NCBI GenBank assembly: GCA_002408205.1
Contig: DHQY01000014.1
Span: forward strand, 239,617-303,616
Source of the DNA: Bacteroidales bacterium UBA5326
GTDB lineage: Bacteria; Bacteroidota; Bacteroidia; Bacteroidales; UBA932
Direction of reading: 5' to 3'
DNA: 64,000 bases
Shown here: positions 35,289 to 43,660 of the stretch, one piece after another
Numbering within the stretch: the first letter of the stretch is position 1
Layout: every line of letters begins with the position of its first letter
Notes under the pieces: generated by a model
Databases searched by the model: none
What the model saw: the letters and a program-made list of their open reading frames with translations, nothing else
Told to the model about the DNA's origin: nothing
Made by a program: the position numbers and the translations under genes

Positions 35289-35305
35289 TCAAGAGAAATA
35301 ACATA

Positions 35306-35313
35306 CAAATATA
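35306..35313 (-). promoter_or_regulatory. -7 promoter box for the kinase/regulator/menA operon
   Basis: The minus strand reads TATATTTG (TAnnTTTG), 17 nt before the kinase ATG at 35288 and downstream of the terminator at 35325-35361. The operon can therefore be transcribed independently of what lies upstream. Confidence 0.55.
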
Positions 35314-35324
35314 CGACATTAGAG

Positions 35325-35424
35325 GATAAAAAAAAGGAGGGATGTTAGATATCCCTCCTTTAAAAAGATTTCGCATCTTTTTTGTGTACGTTCTTAGTTC
35401 AAAAAACCATTCATTATTTATCCT
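35325..35424 (-). ncRNA. Candidate ~100-nt small RNA or leader RNA (promoter to terminator unit)
   Basis: A complete minus-strand transcription unit is visible without a sizeable gene. The -33/-7 promoter at 35461-35430 predicts a start near 35425, and an intrinsic terminator ends it near 35325. Between them lies a further hairpin (AAAAAGAT, 5-nt loop, ATCTTTTT; 35362-35382). A six-codon ATG frame (MNGFLN, 35414-35394) could be a leader peptide. It may be an independent small RNA, or an attenuator leader for the kinase operon that begins 37 nt farther on. No known RNA family was recognised. The 5' end is estimated from the promoter. Confidence 0.5.
35328..35361 (-). terminator. Strong intrinsic terminator between the M16 peptidase and kinase genes
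   Basis: AAAGGAGGGAT at 35333-35343 is perfectly complementary to ATCCCTCCTTT at 35351-35361, with a 7-nt loop. On the minus strand the stem is followed by a run of eight T (three of them inside the stem). This is the most canonical terminator in the window. Confidence 0.8.
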
Positions 35425-35429
35425 AGTTG

Positions 35430-35461
35430 CAAAGGTAATCCCGTACGTTGAATTAAACAAA
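35430..35461 (-). promoter_or_regulatory. Full -33/-7 promoter of the candidate small RNA
   Basis: On the minus strand TTTG (35461-35458), a 20-nt spacer and TACCTTTG (35437-35430) match both Bacteroides promoter elements exactly. It is one of the best promoter matches in the window and drives no obvious gene. Confidence 0.65.
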
Positions 35462-35541
35462 CTCCCTTCATCCGGAAAGGTGCTTTTTTCAACCAAACCA
35501 CCTTTTTCATCTACCAAACGGTTTTTTTCTTCTACATATTT

Positions 35542-38478
35542 TTAATACCCAAAAATCTCTTTTTGCGAGAGTACAGTAACCTTGCCGTATTTAGCAAGTT
35601 CTTTCATATCCAAAGCCTTGATATCACTTAGGATACAATAGTTGTGCCTGCGATTCCTGATCCATTGTTCCTGGAAAGCTACCAGGTCCTGAAGGGTCAT
35701 ATTTTGTACTCCATCATACAGCGTTTTGCGGGTATCCTCCCAGACGTCCTTGTATTTAGCCTGCCTGTAGTAATTTAACAGGGAACGGCCGGTAATGCGT
35801 TGGGTACGTAAGCCCGATATCAATCCTTCCTTGGCCAGGTTGAATGATTTCTCAGACTGGGGCATATCGTTTATTATATCGTGAAAAGCCTCCATTGCCT
35901 GAGCCATCTTATCATTTTGCGTGGCAATGAAGCTGCTGAAAACATAAGGGAAATCCTCACCCCTGCGTTCCGGTTCCTGGTAACTCGCGCTGGCACTGTA
36001 GGCCAGTCCCCTGGCCTCGCGCATTTCCTGGAATACTATCGCGTTCATTGAAGATCCGAAATATTCATTGTACATTTTGGCCGTAACGTAGGGAACTTTA
36101 TCATATGTCTCGCCGGGTAATACGGAATATGAGGAATAGTACATCTGATTGGCATCGTATTGCGCCAGGTAGACAGTGTTCTCCTGCGTATACCTGAGTT
36201 TATAATACTGCTTTTCCGGCAGGGGCAATAATTCCTGAGCCATAGGGAACAGTTTCCCGACCGAAGCACTTACCTGAGCCATTTCCGCAGGACCGTAATA
36301 ATATACATCCATGTTGTATCTGAGCAAATCGTTCACTTTATCTGTCAGAGCCTTCGGGTTCATGGACTCAAGTTCTTTTTCTGACAAAATGTTTGTCAGA
36401 ATGTTAAGCGGCCCGTATAGTGTATAGTTAACCAGACGCTGGAAATTCGTCCTTTGATCCGACTTGGCATCGGCACGACTCTTGAGCATATCGGTTACCA
36501 GAGACCGGTATACGTTATCATCGGGACGGGCTTCTTTCATTAGCTTTCCAAGAAGTTCCATAGCGGGTTCCATGTTTTCACTTAAGCCGGAAAGAGTAAC
36601 CGTACAGGAATTGGCATTGACCGATGCGCTAAAAGAACAGGCCAGCTGATAGAAAGCTTTCTGTATATCTTCTGCTTTCATATCGGAAGTGCCCAAGTAT
36701 TCAAGATAGCTAAAAGCCAGCGGAAGGGCCTTATCGTTCAGGCTGCCGGTTTCATAAACAAACTGAATGGTAAAAAGATCGTTCATTTTGTTAGGTACAT
36801 AAACCAGCGAGGCTCCTTCTTTTATTGTGGTTTTGGCGAAATCCTTCTCGAAATCCACAAATACCGGCTCAATAGGTTTAACTTCGGCAGTAAGGATTTC
36901 TTTCAGGAAGACAGAAGAGGTGTCTCTGTTAGTGAAAATGGGTGTGATTTCGGGTTTCTCAATTTTTTTGTAGGTGGTGTCGACGCCCTGTTTTTTATAG
37001 ATGGCAATGTAATTGTTGTCTTTAAAATATTTATTTGTAAATGCCACAAGATCCTCCTTGGTTACGGCAGCCATGCGATCCATATATTTTACCTGGCGGT
37101 CCCAGGGGATATCGTTAATGTAAGCCCTAACAAACTGATTTGCCCGGCCCCGGTTGCTTTCGAGCTGGCGCATAAAATTCAATTTATTGTTATTCACAAT
37201 AGCCTTAAGCAATGACTCTTCAAATTCACCATTTCTCACTTTGGCCAAAGAACCCAATAGTAATTCTTTTACCTGGTCCAGTGACTGCCCTTCTTTTGGA
37301 TTCCCCTGCAGAACAAGAGCGCTTCTGTCGGCCAGAGTGTATGGCATGGCAGCTGCGCTCAGAATTTTTTGTTGCTGAATGAGATCAAGATCAATAATAC
37401 CGGCTTTGCCGTTATTTAACACTTCACCCAATATTGTGAACAACACATCTTCGTCTGATAGCACATGAGGTCCGTGCCAGGCCAGGGTTAAGTATTCAGA
37501 TTCCAAACCTGTTACTTCCATCATAACCGGTTCGGTTATGGGTGCCGATTCGGTAGGAGTACGAAGAGGCAAATCGGGATTAGGTTCCCATGACCCGAAG
37601 TGTTTGTCAATGACGGCTATCATCTCGTCGGGATTGAAATCTCCTGAAAGACATATTGCGATGTTGTTTGGAACATAATATGTTTTGTAATAGTTTTTTA
37701 TATTGGTAATGGAAGGATTTTTCAGGTGATCCTGTTTGCCAATTACTGTCTGTTGTCCGTAAGGATGATCCGGGAAGAGGACCGCCATAAGTTTATCAAT
37801 CACCTTTTCACTGTCCATCACGGAATACATATTCATTTCTTCATATACTGTCTCAAGTTCCGTATGAAAACCCCTTATCACGTTATGAGCAAAACGGTCT
37901 GCCTGGATTTTTGCCCAGTTCTCAACCTGATTAGAGGGGATATCCTCTGTGTACACCGTCTCGTCATAACTGGTCCAGGCATTGGTACCCGAAGCACCTA
38001 TTGCAGACATGAGTTTATCGTACTCGTTGGGTATGGACAGACGCGAAGCTTCCAGAGAGATACTGTCTATCTGCCTGTAGATGGCTTTACGTTCAAGGGG
38101 ATCTGTCGTTTTCCTGTAGACCTCGAACAATTCCTCTATCCGGTCCAGCATGGGTTGTTCAAGCGCATAATTCTGAGTTCCGAAACTTTGAGTACCTTTG
38201 AACATTAAATGCTCAAAGTAGTGAGCCAGGCCCGTTGTTTCTGACGGATCGTTCTTTGACCCTACATGAACAGCCACAAAGGTTTGGATACGTGGCGCCT
38301 CGGGGTTAACGGTCATATAGACCTTCAGACCGTTATCCAGTGTATAGATACGGGCATTCATAGGATCATCCGGCACCGTTTCATAAGAGTAACGGGGACC
38401 GCAGGAAGCAAGTACACTTAATGAAATAAGTGACAAAAGGGCAGCTTTGATTAGATTTTTACGTGACATAACAGACAT
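35542..38478 (-). CDS. M16-family double-domain zinc peptidase, lipoprotein
   Basis: This 978-residue protein has a lipoprotein signal (SVLASC) and is probably periplasmic. Two M16 halves are present. The first has the inverted zinc motif HYFEHLMFKG (HxxEH) with a downstream Glu in ETVYEEMNMYSV. The second half (about 500-978) lacks HxxEH and is the usual inactive partner that closes around the substrate. M16 peptidases of this size degrade short peptides in the envelope. An alternative start at Met4 (38469) is equally possible. A -7 box lies about 19 nt upstream. Confidence 0.93.
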   Translation of the reverse strand: MSVMSRKNLIKAALLSLISLSVLASCGPRYSYETVPDDPMNARIYTLDNGLKVYMTVNPEAPRIQTFVAVHVGSKNDPSETTGLAHYFEHLMFKGTQSFGTQNYALEQPMLDRIEELFEVYRKTTDPLERKAIYRQIDSISLEASRLSIPNEYDKLMSAIGASGTNAWTSYDETVYTEDIPSNQVENWAKIQADRFAHNVIRGFHTELETVYEEMNMYSVMDSEKVIDKLMAVLFPDHPYGQQTVIGKQDHLKNPSITNIKNYYKTYYVPNNIAICLSGDFNPDEMIAVIDKHFGSWEPNPDLPLRTPTESAPITEPVMMEVTGLESEYLTLAWHGPHVLSDEDVLFTILGEVLNNGKAGIIDLDLIQQQKILSAAAMPYTLADRSALVLQGNPKEGQSLDQVKELLLGSLAKVRNGEFEESLLKAIVNNNKLNFMRQLESNRGRANQFVRAYINDIPWDRQVKYMDRMAAVTKEDLVAFTNKYFKDNNYIAIYKKQGVDTTYKKIEKPEITPIFTNRDTSSVFLKEILTAEVKPIEPVFVDFEKDFAKTTIKEGASLVYVPNKMNDLFTIQFVYETGSLNDKALPLAFSYLEYLGTSDMKAEDIQKAFYQLACSFSASVNANSCTVTLSGLSENMEPAMELLGKLMKEARPDDNVYRSLVTDMLKSRADAKSDQRTNFQRLVNYTLYGPLNILTNILSEKELESMNPKALTDKVNDLLRYNMDVYYYGPAEMAQVSASVGKLFPMAQELLPLPEKQYYKLRYTQENTVYLAQYDANQMYYSSYSVLPGETYDKVPYVTAKMYNEYFGSSMNAIVFQEMREARGLAYSASASYQEPERRGEDFPYVFSSFIATQNDKMAQAMEAFHDIINDMPQSEKSFNLAKEGLISGLRTQRITGRSLLNYYRQAKYKDVWEDTRKTLYDGVQNMTLQDLVAFQEQWIRNRRHNYCILSDIKALDMKELAKYGKVTVLSQKEIFGY

Positions 38479-38497
38479 GATCTATAGGTTAATATTA

Positions 38498-38505
38498 CAA
38501 AGTTA
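38498..38505 (-). promoter_or_regulatory. -7 promoter box for the M16 peptidase gene
   Basis: The minus strand reads TAACTTTG (TAnnTTTG), 19 nt before the ATG at 38478. Confidence 0.5.
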
Positions 38506-38525
38506 CAAATAAATAGAAACGGCAC

Positions 38526-38533
38526 TAAATTTG
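38526..38533 (+). promoter_or_regulatory. -7 promoter box for the YugP-like/Ca2+-ATPase pair
   Basis: TAAATTTG matches TAnnTTTG, 30 nt before the ATG at 38564. It lies back-to-back with the M16 promoter. Confidence 0.5.
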
Positions 38534-38563
38534 TGAATTTTATGTGTCTAAAAAAATAAGCAT

Positions 38564-39259
38564 ATGGAACAGGCAAACCCCGTATCACTCTATTGGATCA
38601 TTTTTTTAGGAACGGCACTGCTCAGCTGGCTGGTTCAGGCACTGCTTCAGAGTAAGTTCAAAAAATACAGTAAAATACGTATATCTTCCGGGCTTACCGG
38701 AGCCGACGTTGCCAGGAAAATGCTTGCGGAAAACAACATAACGGATGTTGTTGTTTCTTCTGCGAGAGGGGTTCTTTCAGATCACTATAACCCTGCCACA
38801 CGTACAGTCAATCTTAGTGAAAGCGTATACTCCGGAAACAGTATCATGGCGGCAGCTGTTGCCGCTCATGAATGCGGACATGCCGTACAACACGCAAACG
38901 GCTATGCTCCGCTAAAGATGCGTTCTGCACTGGTTCCCGTGGTCAATTTTGCTTCCCAATGGGTCATGTGGCTGATCCTGGGTGGCATGCTGCTTATAAA
39001 TGTTTTTCCCCAGCTGATGCTTTTTGGTATCATACTCTTTGCGCTGACCACTCTTTTCAGCATTATTACCCTGCCCGTTGAGATCAATGCCAGCCGCAGG
39101 GCCCTCGCCTGGTTAAGTCATTCAGGAATAACTAATTACGAAACTTATCCCATGGCTCAGGATGCTCTGAAATCTGCTGCCTACACCTACATTGTGGCCG
39201 CCATCAGTTCCCTGGCAACTTTATTCTACTATATTACCCTTTTCTCCAGAAGAAATTAA
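38564..39259 (+). CDS. YugP-type neutral zinc metallopeptidase
   Basis: This 231-residue inner membrane protein has an N-terminal span, the zinc motif AAHECGHAVQHANGYAPLKMRS (HExxH), and two or three further hydrophobic spans. GVLSDHYNPATRTVNLSESVYSGNSIMAAAVAAHE is the signature stretch of the YugP family. Its physiological substrate is unknown. The 21-bp gap to the cation ATPase suggests co-transcription. Confidence 0.9.
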   Translation: MEQANPVSLYWIIFLGTALLSWLVQALLQSKFKKYSKIRISSGLTGADVARKMLAENNITDVVVSSARGVLSDHYNPATRTVNLSESVYSGNSIMAAAVAAHECGHAVQHANGYAPLKMRSALVPVVNFASQWVMWLILGGMLLINVFPQLMLFGIILFALTTLFSIITLPVEINASRRALAWLSHSGITNYETYPMAQDALKSAAYTYIVAAISSLATLFYYITLFSRRN

Positions 39260-39280
39260 CATAATAACATAATACTGACG

Positions 39281-41830
39281 TTGATACCAGGATTAACTTC
39301 ACAGGAAGTTCTTGAAAGAAGAGCCAGATTCGGCTACAACAAAATTGAATTTGCCAGGAAGCGCACGGTGCTTCAAATGTTTTTCTCTCAGTTTAAGAAT
39401 TTTATGATTCTTATACTGATAATTGCCGCAATCATTTCGGGTGTACTGGGATTGTACAACGACGAAGGATTGCTCGATACTTTTGTCATACTCGGAATTG
39501 TCTTACTGAATGCCGTAATTGGCACGGTTCAGGAAAAGAAAGCCCAATCCTCGCTCGAGGCGCTTAAGAAGCTGAGTGCGCCCAAATGCAAAGTATACAG
39601 GGACGGAAACTTACAGACGATACCGGCCGAAGAATTGGTACCAGGCGATACGGTAGTCATTGAAACCGGAGATTTTGTACCGGCCGATATAAAACTAACC
39701 CAAACGGTTAATCTAAAAATTCAGGAAGCAGCGCTTACGGGCGAATCGGTTCCCGTTGAAAAAAGCACTGTTCCGGTAAACGGAGAGAATATTCCCGTCG
39801 GGGACCGGACCGACATGGCTTTTTCCAGTGGCATAGTTACCTATGGCCGGGGGTCAGGTATAGTCGAGGCCACCGGAATGCATACAGAAGTGGGCAAAAT
39901 AGCCGGGATGCTACAGAATACCGAAGATACCCAGACCCCTATGAGCAGACGGCTGGAACAATTGGGTAAAGTAATGGGATATGCGGTAATAGGTATTTGT
40001 GCGGTGATTCTTATTGTTGGCCTTATTTATGGGAATTCCCTGATTAGCATGCTTATGACGGCCATCAGTCTGGCCGTAGCCGCCATCCCCGAAGGATTGC
40101 CCGCCATATCAACCGTAGTGCTGGCCATTGGAGTACAGCGGATGGTCAAAAGAAATGCCATCATCCGGACACTTCCGTCCGTCGAAACGCTGGGTAGTGC
40201 CACGGTTATTTGTTCCGATAAAACCGGCACGTTAACCCAGAATAAAATGACGGTTACGGAATCCTTTAGCTTTGAAGGAGTCCCTGACGAGGAGCTCCTG
40301 ACTACCGCTGTGTTGTGTTCAGACGCCAAACTCACCCCGGAAGGGACTATTGGCGACCCAACCGAAACCGCATTGCTCGACAAGGGCCTTCTATCAGGTC
40401 TGGACAAAAACTTCCTTGAAGAAAAATACAAACGGGTATTTGAAATGCCTTTTGACTCGGAACGAAAACTGATGTCCACCGTTAACACATGGAACGAGAC
40501 ATTCCGTGTAAATACAAAAGGCGGGCTGGACGAACTACTGGCCTGCTGTTGCACAGTCAGACAGGGGGACAAAGAGGTCCCTCTCACTCCCGGAATAAGA
40601 GAAACCCTTTTGGAACAGAACCTTATGATGGCCGGGAAGGCGTTGCGTGTACTGGCCATTGGCTATAAATACACGGATAATATTCCCGAATCGGGATCAA
40701 ATGTGGAAGAGTCGCTAACTTTTCTGGGCATGGTGGGAATGATCGACCCGGCCAGACCCGAAGCCAGGGACGCCGTAAGCAAGTGTCTGACGGCAGGCAT
40801 AAGACCCGTTATGATTACCGGGGATCATAAGGCAACAGCCCGCGCCATAGCCGATGATATTGGCATAACACAAAGAGATCAGAAAGTAATCACCGGAGCT
40901 GAACTCCAGGCCATGGATGACGACCGTCTTTTCGAAATCATACCTGAAGTATCTGTATTCGCCCGCGTATCGCCCGAACATAAAGTGCGCATTGTAAACG
41001 CCTTACAACGACATGGAGAAGTCGTGGCCATGACGGGCGACGGCGTGAATGATGCTCCGGCGCTTAAGAAAGCCGATATTGGCGCCGCCATGGGTATTGT
41101 GGGAACCGATGTGGCCAAAGATGCGGCCGATGTCATCCTGACCGACGACAATTTCGCCACCATTGTAGCCTCGGTGGAAGAAGGACGCCGTATATATGAC
41201 AACATCCTTAAAGCCATACAGTTCCTTTTGTCTACCAACGTAGGCGAGATTATTCTGCTTTTTATCACATCGCTGCTGAACCTGGGTATTCCACTGCTGC
41301 CCATACACATCCTGTGGGTAAACCTGGTAACAGACAGTCTGCCCGCACTGGCCCTGAGCATGGACCCCGCCGAGAAGGACATTATGAACCGAAAGCCCCG
41401 GAGCACCCGTACGGGGATTTTCACCAAAGGTATGATATGGCGTATCTGTTACCAGGGACTACTTTTCGGTCTTGTATCACTTTTTGCTTATCTGATAGGT
41501 TTTAAGGACGGAGGCGAAAGCACGGGACAGACCATGACCTTTGTGACACTCATTACCGTTCAGCTGCTTCACGTGCGCAACCTGCATTCAAACAAAACTT
41601 CGTTCTTCCGGACTCCGTTGAAGCATAACCTGTACCTGCTGGGGGCAATCCTTATTTCGCTCGTAATGATGCTGACTGTTGTGCTCATCCCCCAGATAAG
41701 GGAAGCCTTCCGTTTTGTTCCGCTTGATTCGGTACACTGGTATATTGCCGTTGGCCTGGCACTTATACCCATGATTGTGGTTGAACTCATGAAACTGTTT
41801 GGCTGGAACGCTTCAAAAGACGAGTACTAA
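39281..41830 (+). CDS. P-type Ca2+-transporting ATPase (P2, SERCA/PMCA-like)
   Basis: This 849-residue inner membrane pump has every P-type motif: TGES (actuator), the phosphorylated Asp in ICSDKTGTLTQNKMTV, a KGG nucleotide-binding motif (TKGGLDELL), and TGDGVNDAPALKKADIG. Ca2+ selectivity is suggested by PEGLPA in TM4 and NLVTDSLPALALSMDPAE in TM6, both typical of SERCA-like pumps. The start appears to be TTG at 39281: the frame is closed just upstream by a stop at 39257-39259, and the first ATG with good context would delete the N-terminal domain (PGLTSQEVLERRARFGYN). It follows the YugP-like gene. Confidence 0.92.
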   Translation: MIPGLTSQEVLERRARFGYNKIEFARKRTVLQMFFSQFKNFMILILIIAAIISGVLGLYNDEGLLDTFVILGIVLLNAVIGTVQEKKAQSSLEALKKLSAPKCKVYRDGNLQTIPAEELVPGDTVVIETGDFVPADIKLTQTVNLKIQEAALTGESVPVEKSTVPVNGENIPVGDRTDMAFSSGIVTYGRGSGIVEATGMHTEVGKIAGMLQNTEDTQTPMSRRLEQLGKVMGYAVIGICAVILIVGLIYGNSLISMLMTAISLAVAAIPEGLPAISTVVLAIGVQRMVKRNAIIRTLPSVETLGSATVICSDKTGTLTQNKMTVTESFSFEGVPDEELLTTAVLCSDAKLTPEGTIGDPTETALLDKGLLSGLDKNFLEEKYKRVFEMPFDSERKLMSTVNTWNETFRVNTKGGLDELLACCCTVRQGDKEVPLTPGIRETLLEQNLMMAGKALRVLAIGYKYTDNIPESGSNVEESLTFLGMVGMIDPARPEARDAVSKCLTAGIRPVMITGDHKATARAIADDIGITQRDQKVITGAELQAMDDDRLFEIIPEVSVFARVSPEHKVRIVNALQRHGEVVAMTGDGVNDAPALKKADIGAAMGIVGTDVAKDAADVILTDDNFATIVASVEEGRRIYDNILKAIQFLLSTNVGEIILLFITSLLNLGIPLLPIHILWVNLVTDSLPALALSMDPAEKDIMNRKPRSTRTGIFTKGMIWRICYQGLLFGLVSLFAYLIGFKDGGESTGQTMTFVTLITVQLLHVRNLHSNKTSFFRTPLKHNLYLLGAILISLVMMLTVVLIPQIREAFRFVPLDSVHWYIAVGLALIPMIVVELMKLFGWNASKDEY

Positions 41831-41837
41831 AATTTTC

Positions 41838-41845
41838 TATATTTG
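41838..41845 (+). promoter_or_regulatory. -7 promoter box for the kdgK-eda operon
   Basis: TATATTTG matches TAnnTTTG, 24 nt before the kdgK ATG. Its final G is the first base of a perfect palindrome, so a bound repressor would cover the transcription start. Confidence 0.6.
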
Positions 41846-41861
41846 TATTCATTTTGAATAC
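41845..41861. promoter_or_regulatory. Palindromic operator candidate upstream of kdgK
   Basis: GTATTCATTTTGAATAC has perfect 6-bp arms (GTATTC/GAATAC) around a 5-bp centre and spans the predicted transcription start of kdgK. That is the classic position for repressor control, probably responding to a hexuronate intermediate. A looser GTAT...ATAC element overlaps the uxaC promoter (46489-46507). The regulator is not encoded nearby. Confidence 0.45.
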
Positions 41862-41869
41862 AGATTTTT

Positions 41870-42910
41870 ATGGGTAAAATCGTTACTTTCGGAGAGATTA
41901 TGCTCCGACTGGCTACACCGGGTAATCTCAGATTCGTCCAGACGAAAGAATTCACGGCCACATTTGGGGGAGGCGAAGCCAATGTTGCCGTATCGCTGGC
42001 TAATTACGGCATGGAAACAGAATTTGTCACGCGACTTCCAAAGAACGACATAGCAGACACTTGCGTTCGGGAATTGAGAAAATACGGAGTAGGCACCCGG
42101 CATATTCAATACGGGGGCGACCGCATGGGAATTTACTTTCTGGAAACGGGGGCTGTCGCCCGCCCCGGCAAGGTAATATATGACCGTACCGGATCTTCAA
42201 TAGCAGGAATTCTTCCCGGTATGATCAATTGGGAAAGTGTGTTCAGCGATGCCAGCTGGTTCCATTGGACCGGAATAACACCGGCTCTGAGCCAGGGGGC
42301 CGCAGATGCCTGTTTTGAAGCTGTAACTACCGCCAATAAGATGGGTGTAACTGTTTCATGTGATCTGAATTTCAGAAAGAATCTGTGGAAATACGGAAAA
42401 ACCGCCGCAGAGATCATGCCCGCCCTGGTGGCAAAAAGCGATATTATCCTGGGGAACGAAGAAGACGCAGAAAAAGTATTTGGTATTAAGCCCCGGGGAT
42501 TTGATGTTACGGCAACACAGGGGCATGTAGACGCAGAAGATTTCCTTAGTGTATGCAGCCAGCTGAATGAGCGATTCCCGCGCGCCCAAAAGATTATCAT
42601 TACCCTCCGGGGTTCTGTTAACGCCAATCATAATACCTGGGGCGGCGTACTGTGGGACGGCAACACACTGCACCGGTCTTCCGTATACGACATTACTCAT
42701 ATTGTTGACCGCGTGGGAGCAGGAGATTCATTCATGGGAGGACTTATCTACGGACTCATGACCTACCCCCGTAATGATCTGAAGGCCATTGAATTCGCCA
42801 CGGCCGCCTCATGCCTGAAACACACTGTTTACGGAGATTTCAACCTGGTAACTGTTGCAGAGGTAGAGACTCTCATGCGGGGAGATGCCTCGGGAAGGGT
42901 TAGCAGATAA
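41870..42910 (+). CDS. kdgK: 2-keto-3-deoxygluconate kinase
   Basis: This 346-residue PfkB-family sugar kinase phosphorylates 2-keto-3-deoxygluconate (KDG) to KDPG. It begins KIVTFGEIMLRLATPGNLRF, typical of KdgK, and has the PfkB C-terminal signature with catalytic Asp286 in DRVGAGDSFMGG. The next gene encodes the KDPG aldolase, which fixes the substrate more firmly than the fold alone. It has its own -7 box and a palindromic operator candidate. Confidence 0.94.
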   Translation: MGKIVTFGEIMLRLATPGNLRFVQTKEFTATFGGGEANVAVSLANYGMETEFVTRLPKNDIADTCVRELRKYGVGTRHIQYGGDRMGIYFLETGAVARPGKVIYDRTGSSIAGILPGMINWESVFSDASWFHWTGITPALSQGAADACFEAVTTANKMGVTVSCDLNFRKNLWKYGKTAAEIMPALVAKSDIILGNEEDAEKVFGIKPRGFDVTATQGHVDAEDFLSVCSQLNERFPRAQKIIITLRGSVNANHNTWGGVLWDGNTLHRSSVYDITHIVDRVGAGDSFMGGLIYGLMTYPRNDLKAIEFATAASCLKHTVYGDFNLVTVAEVETLMRGDASGRVSR

Positions 42911-42922
42911 ACATATACTATT

Positions 42923-43660
42923 ATGGCCAGATTTTCAAAATTGGAAGTTCTTTCGGTTATAAAGAACACCGGCATGGTACCGGTTTTTTACCATAAAGAT
43001 GCTACAACCGCCAAACAGGTCCTCAGGGCATGCTATGAAGGCGGAGTGCGTGCTTTTGAATTCACCAACCGAGGTGATTTTGCCCATGAGATATTTGCCG
43101 AACTGGAAAAATATGCGGCTCGGGAACTTCCCGGCCTAATTATGGGTGCCGGTTCGATTGTAGATGAAGGAACGGCTGCGCTCTATATTCAGTCCGGAGC
43201 AAATTTCATTGTCGGGCCTCTGTTTAATCTGCGTGTGGCCCGGACGTGCAACCGCCGGCTAATCCCCTATATGCCCGGCTGCGGGTCCGTAACCGAGGTG
43301 GGTACGGCGCAGGAAGCAGGGTGCGATCTGTGTAAAATATTCCCTGCCGGGAATGTGGGCGGTCCCTCTTTTGTGAAGAGCATGATGGCCCCTATGCCCT
43401 GGAGTATGCTTATGGTAACGGGCAGCGTGGAGCCCGTCCGGGAAAATCTTTCCGGATGGTTTATGGCCGGAGTAACCTGTGTGGGCATGGGATCCCAGCT
43501 TTTTCCACAGAAAACCGTCGAGGCAGGGGACTGGGAAACGATAACCCTTTTATGCAAAAATACATTATGTATCATAAAAGAAGAACGCTCTGTCTCAGAT
43601 CTCAATCTTTTTATACCGGGGCACGAGGCTTTTCATGATAATCCAGCCAATAAGGTATGA
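42923..43660 (+). CDS. eda: 2-keto-3-deoxy-6-phosphogluconate aldolase
   Basis: This 245-residue class I aldolase cleaves KDPG to pyruvate and glyceraldehyde-3-phosphate. Glu46 (FEFTNRG) and the Schiff-base Lys138 (CDLCKIFPAG) are present, with PYMPGCGSVTEVGTA between. The aldolase fold appears to end near residue 225. The last 20 or so residues (from about SVSDLNLF) are not family-like and are read from DNA that also encodes the end of the opposing transporter, a 66-bp overlap. It lies 12 bp after kdgK, as one operon. Confidence 0.94.
   Translation: MARFSKLEVLSVIKNTGMVPVFYHKDATTAKQVLRACYEGGVRAFEFTNRGDFAHEIFAELEKYAARELPGLIMGAGSIVDEGTAALYIQSGANFIVGPLFNLRVARTCNRRLIPYMPGCGSVTEVGTAQEAGCDLCKIFPAGNVGGPSFVKSMMAPMPWSMLMVTGSVEPVRENLSGWFMAGVTCVGMGSQLFPQKTVEAGDWETITLLCKNTLCIIKEERSVSDLNLFIPGHEAFHDNPANKV

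Noticed and set aside
35242..35517. Minus-strand 91-residue frame between the M16 and kinase genes
   Set aside because: It starts upstream of the small-RNA promoter, reads through a perfect terminator hairpin and overlaps the kinase start; no recognisable domain.
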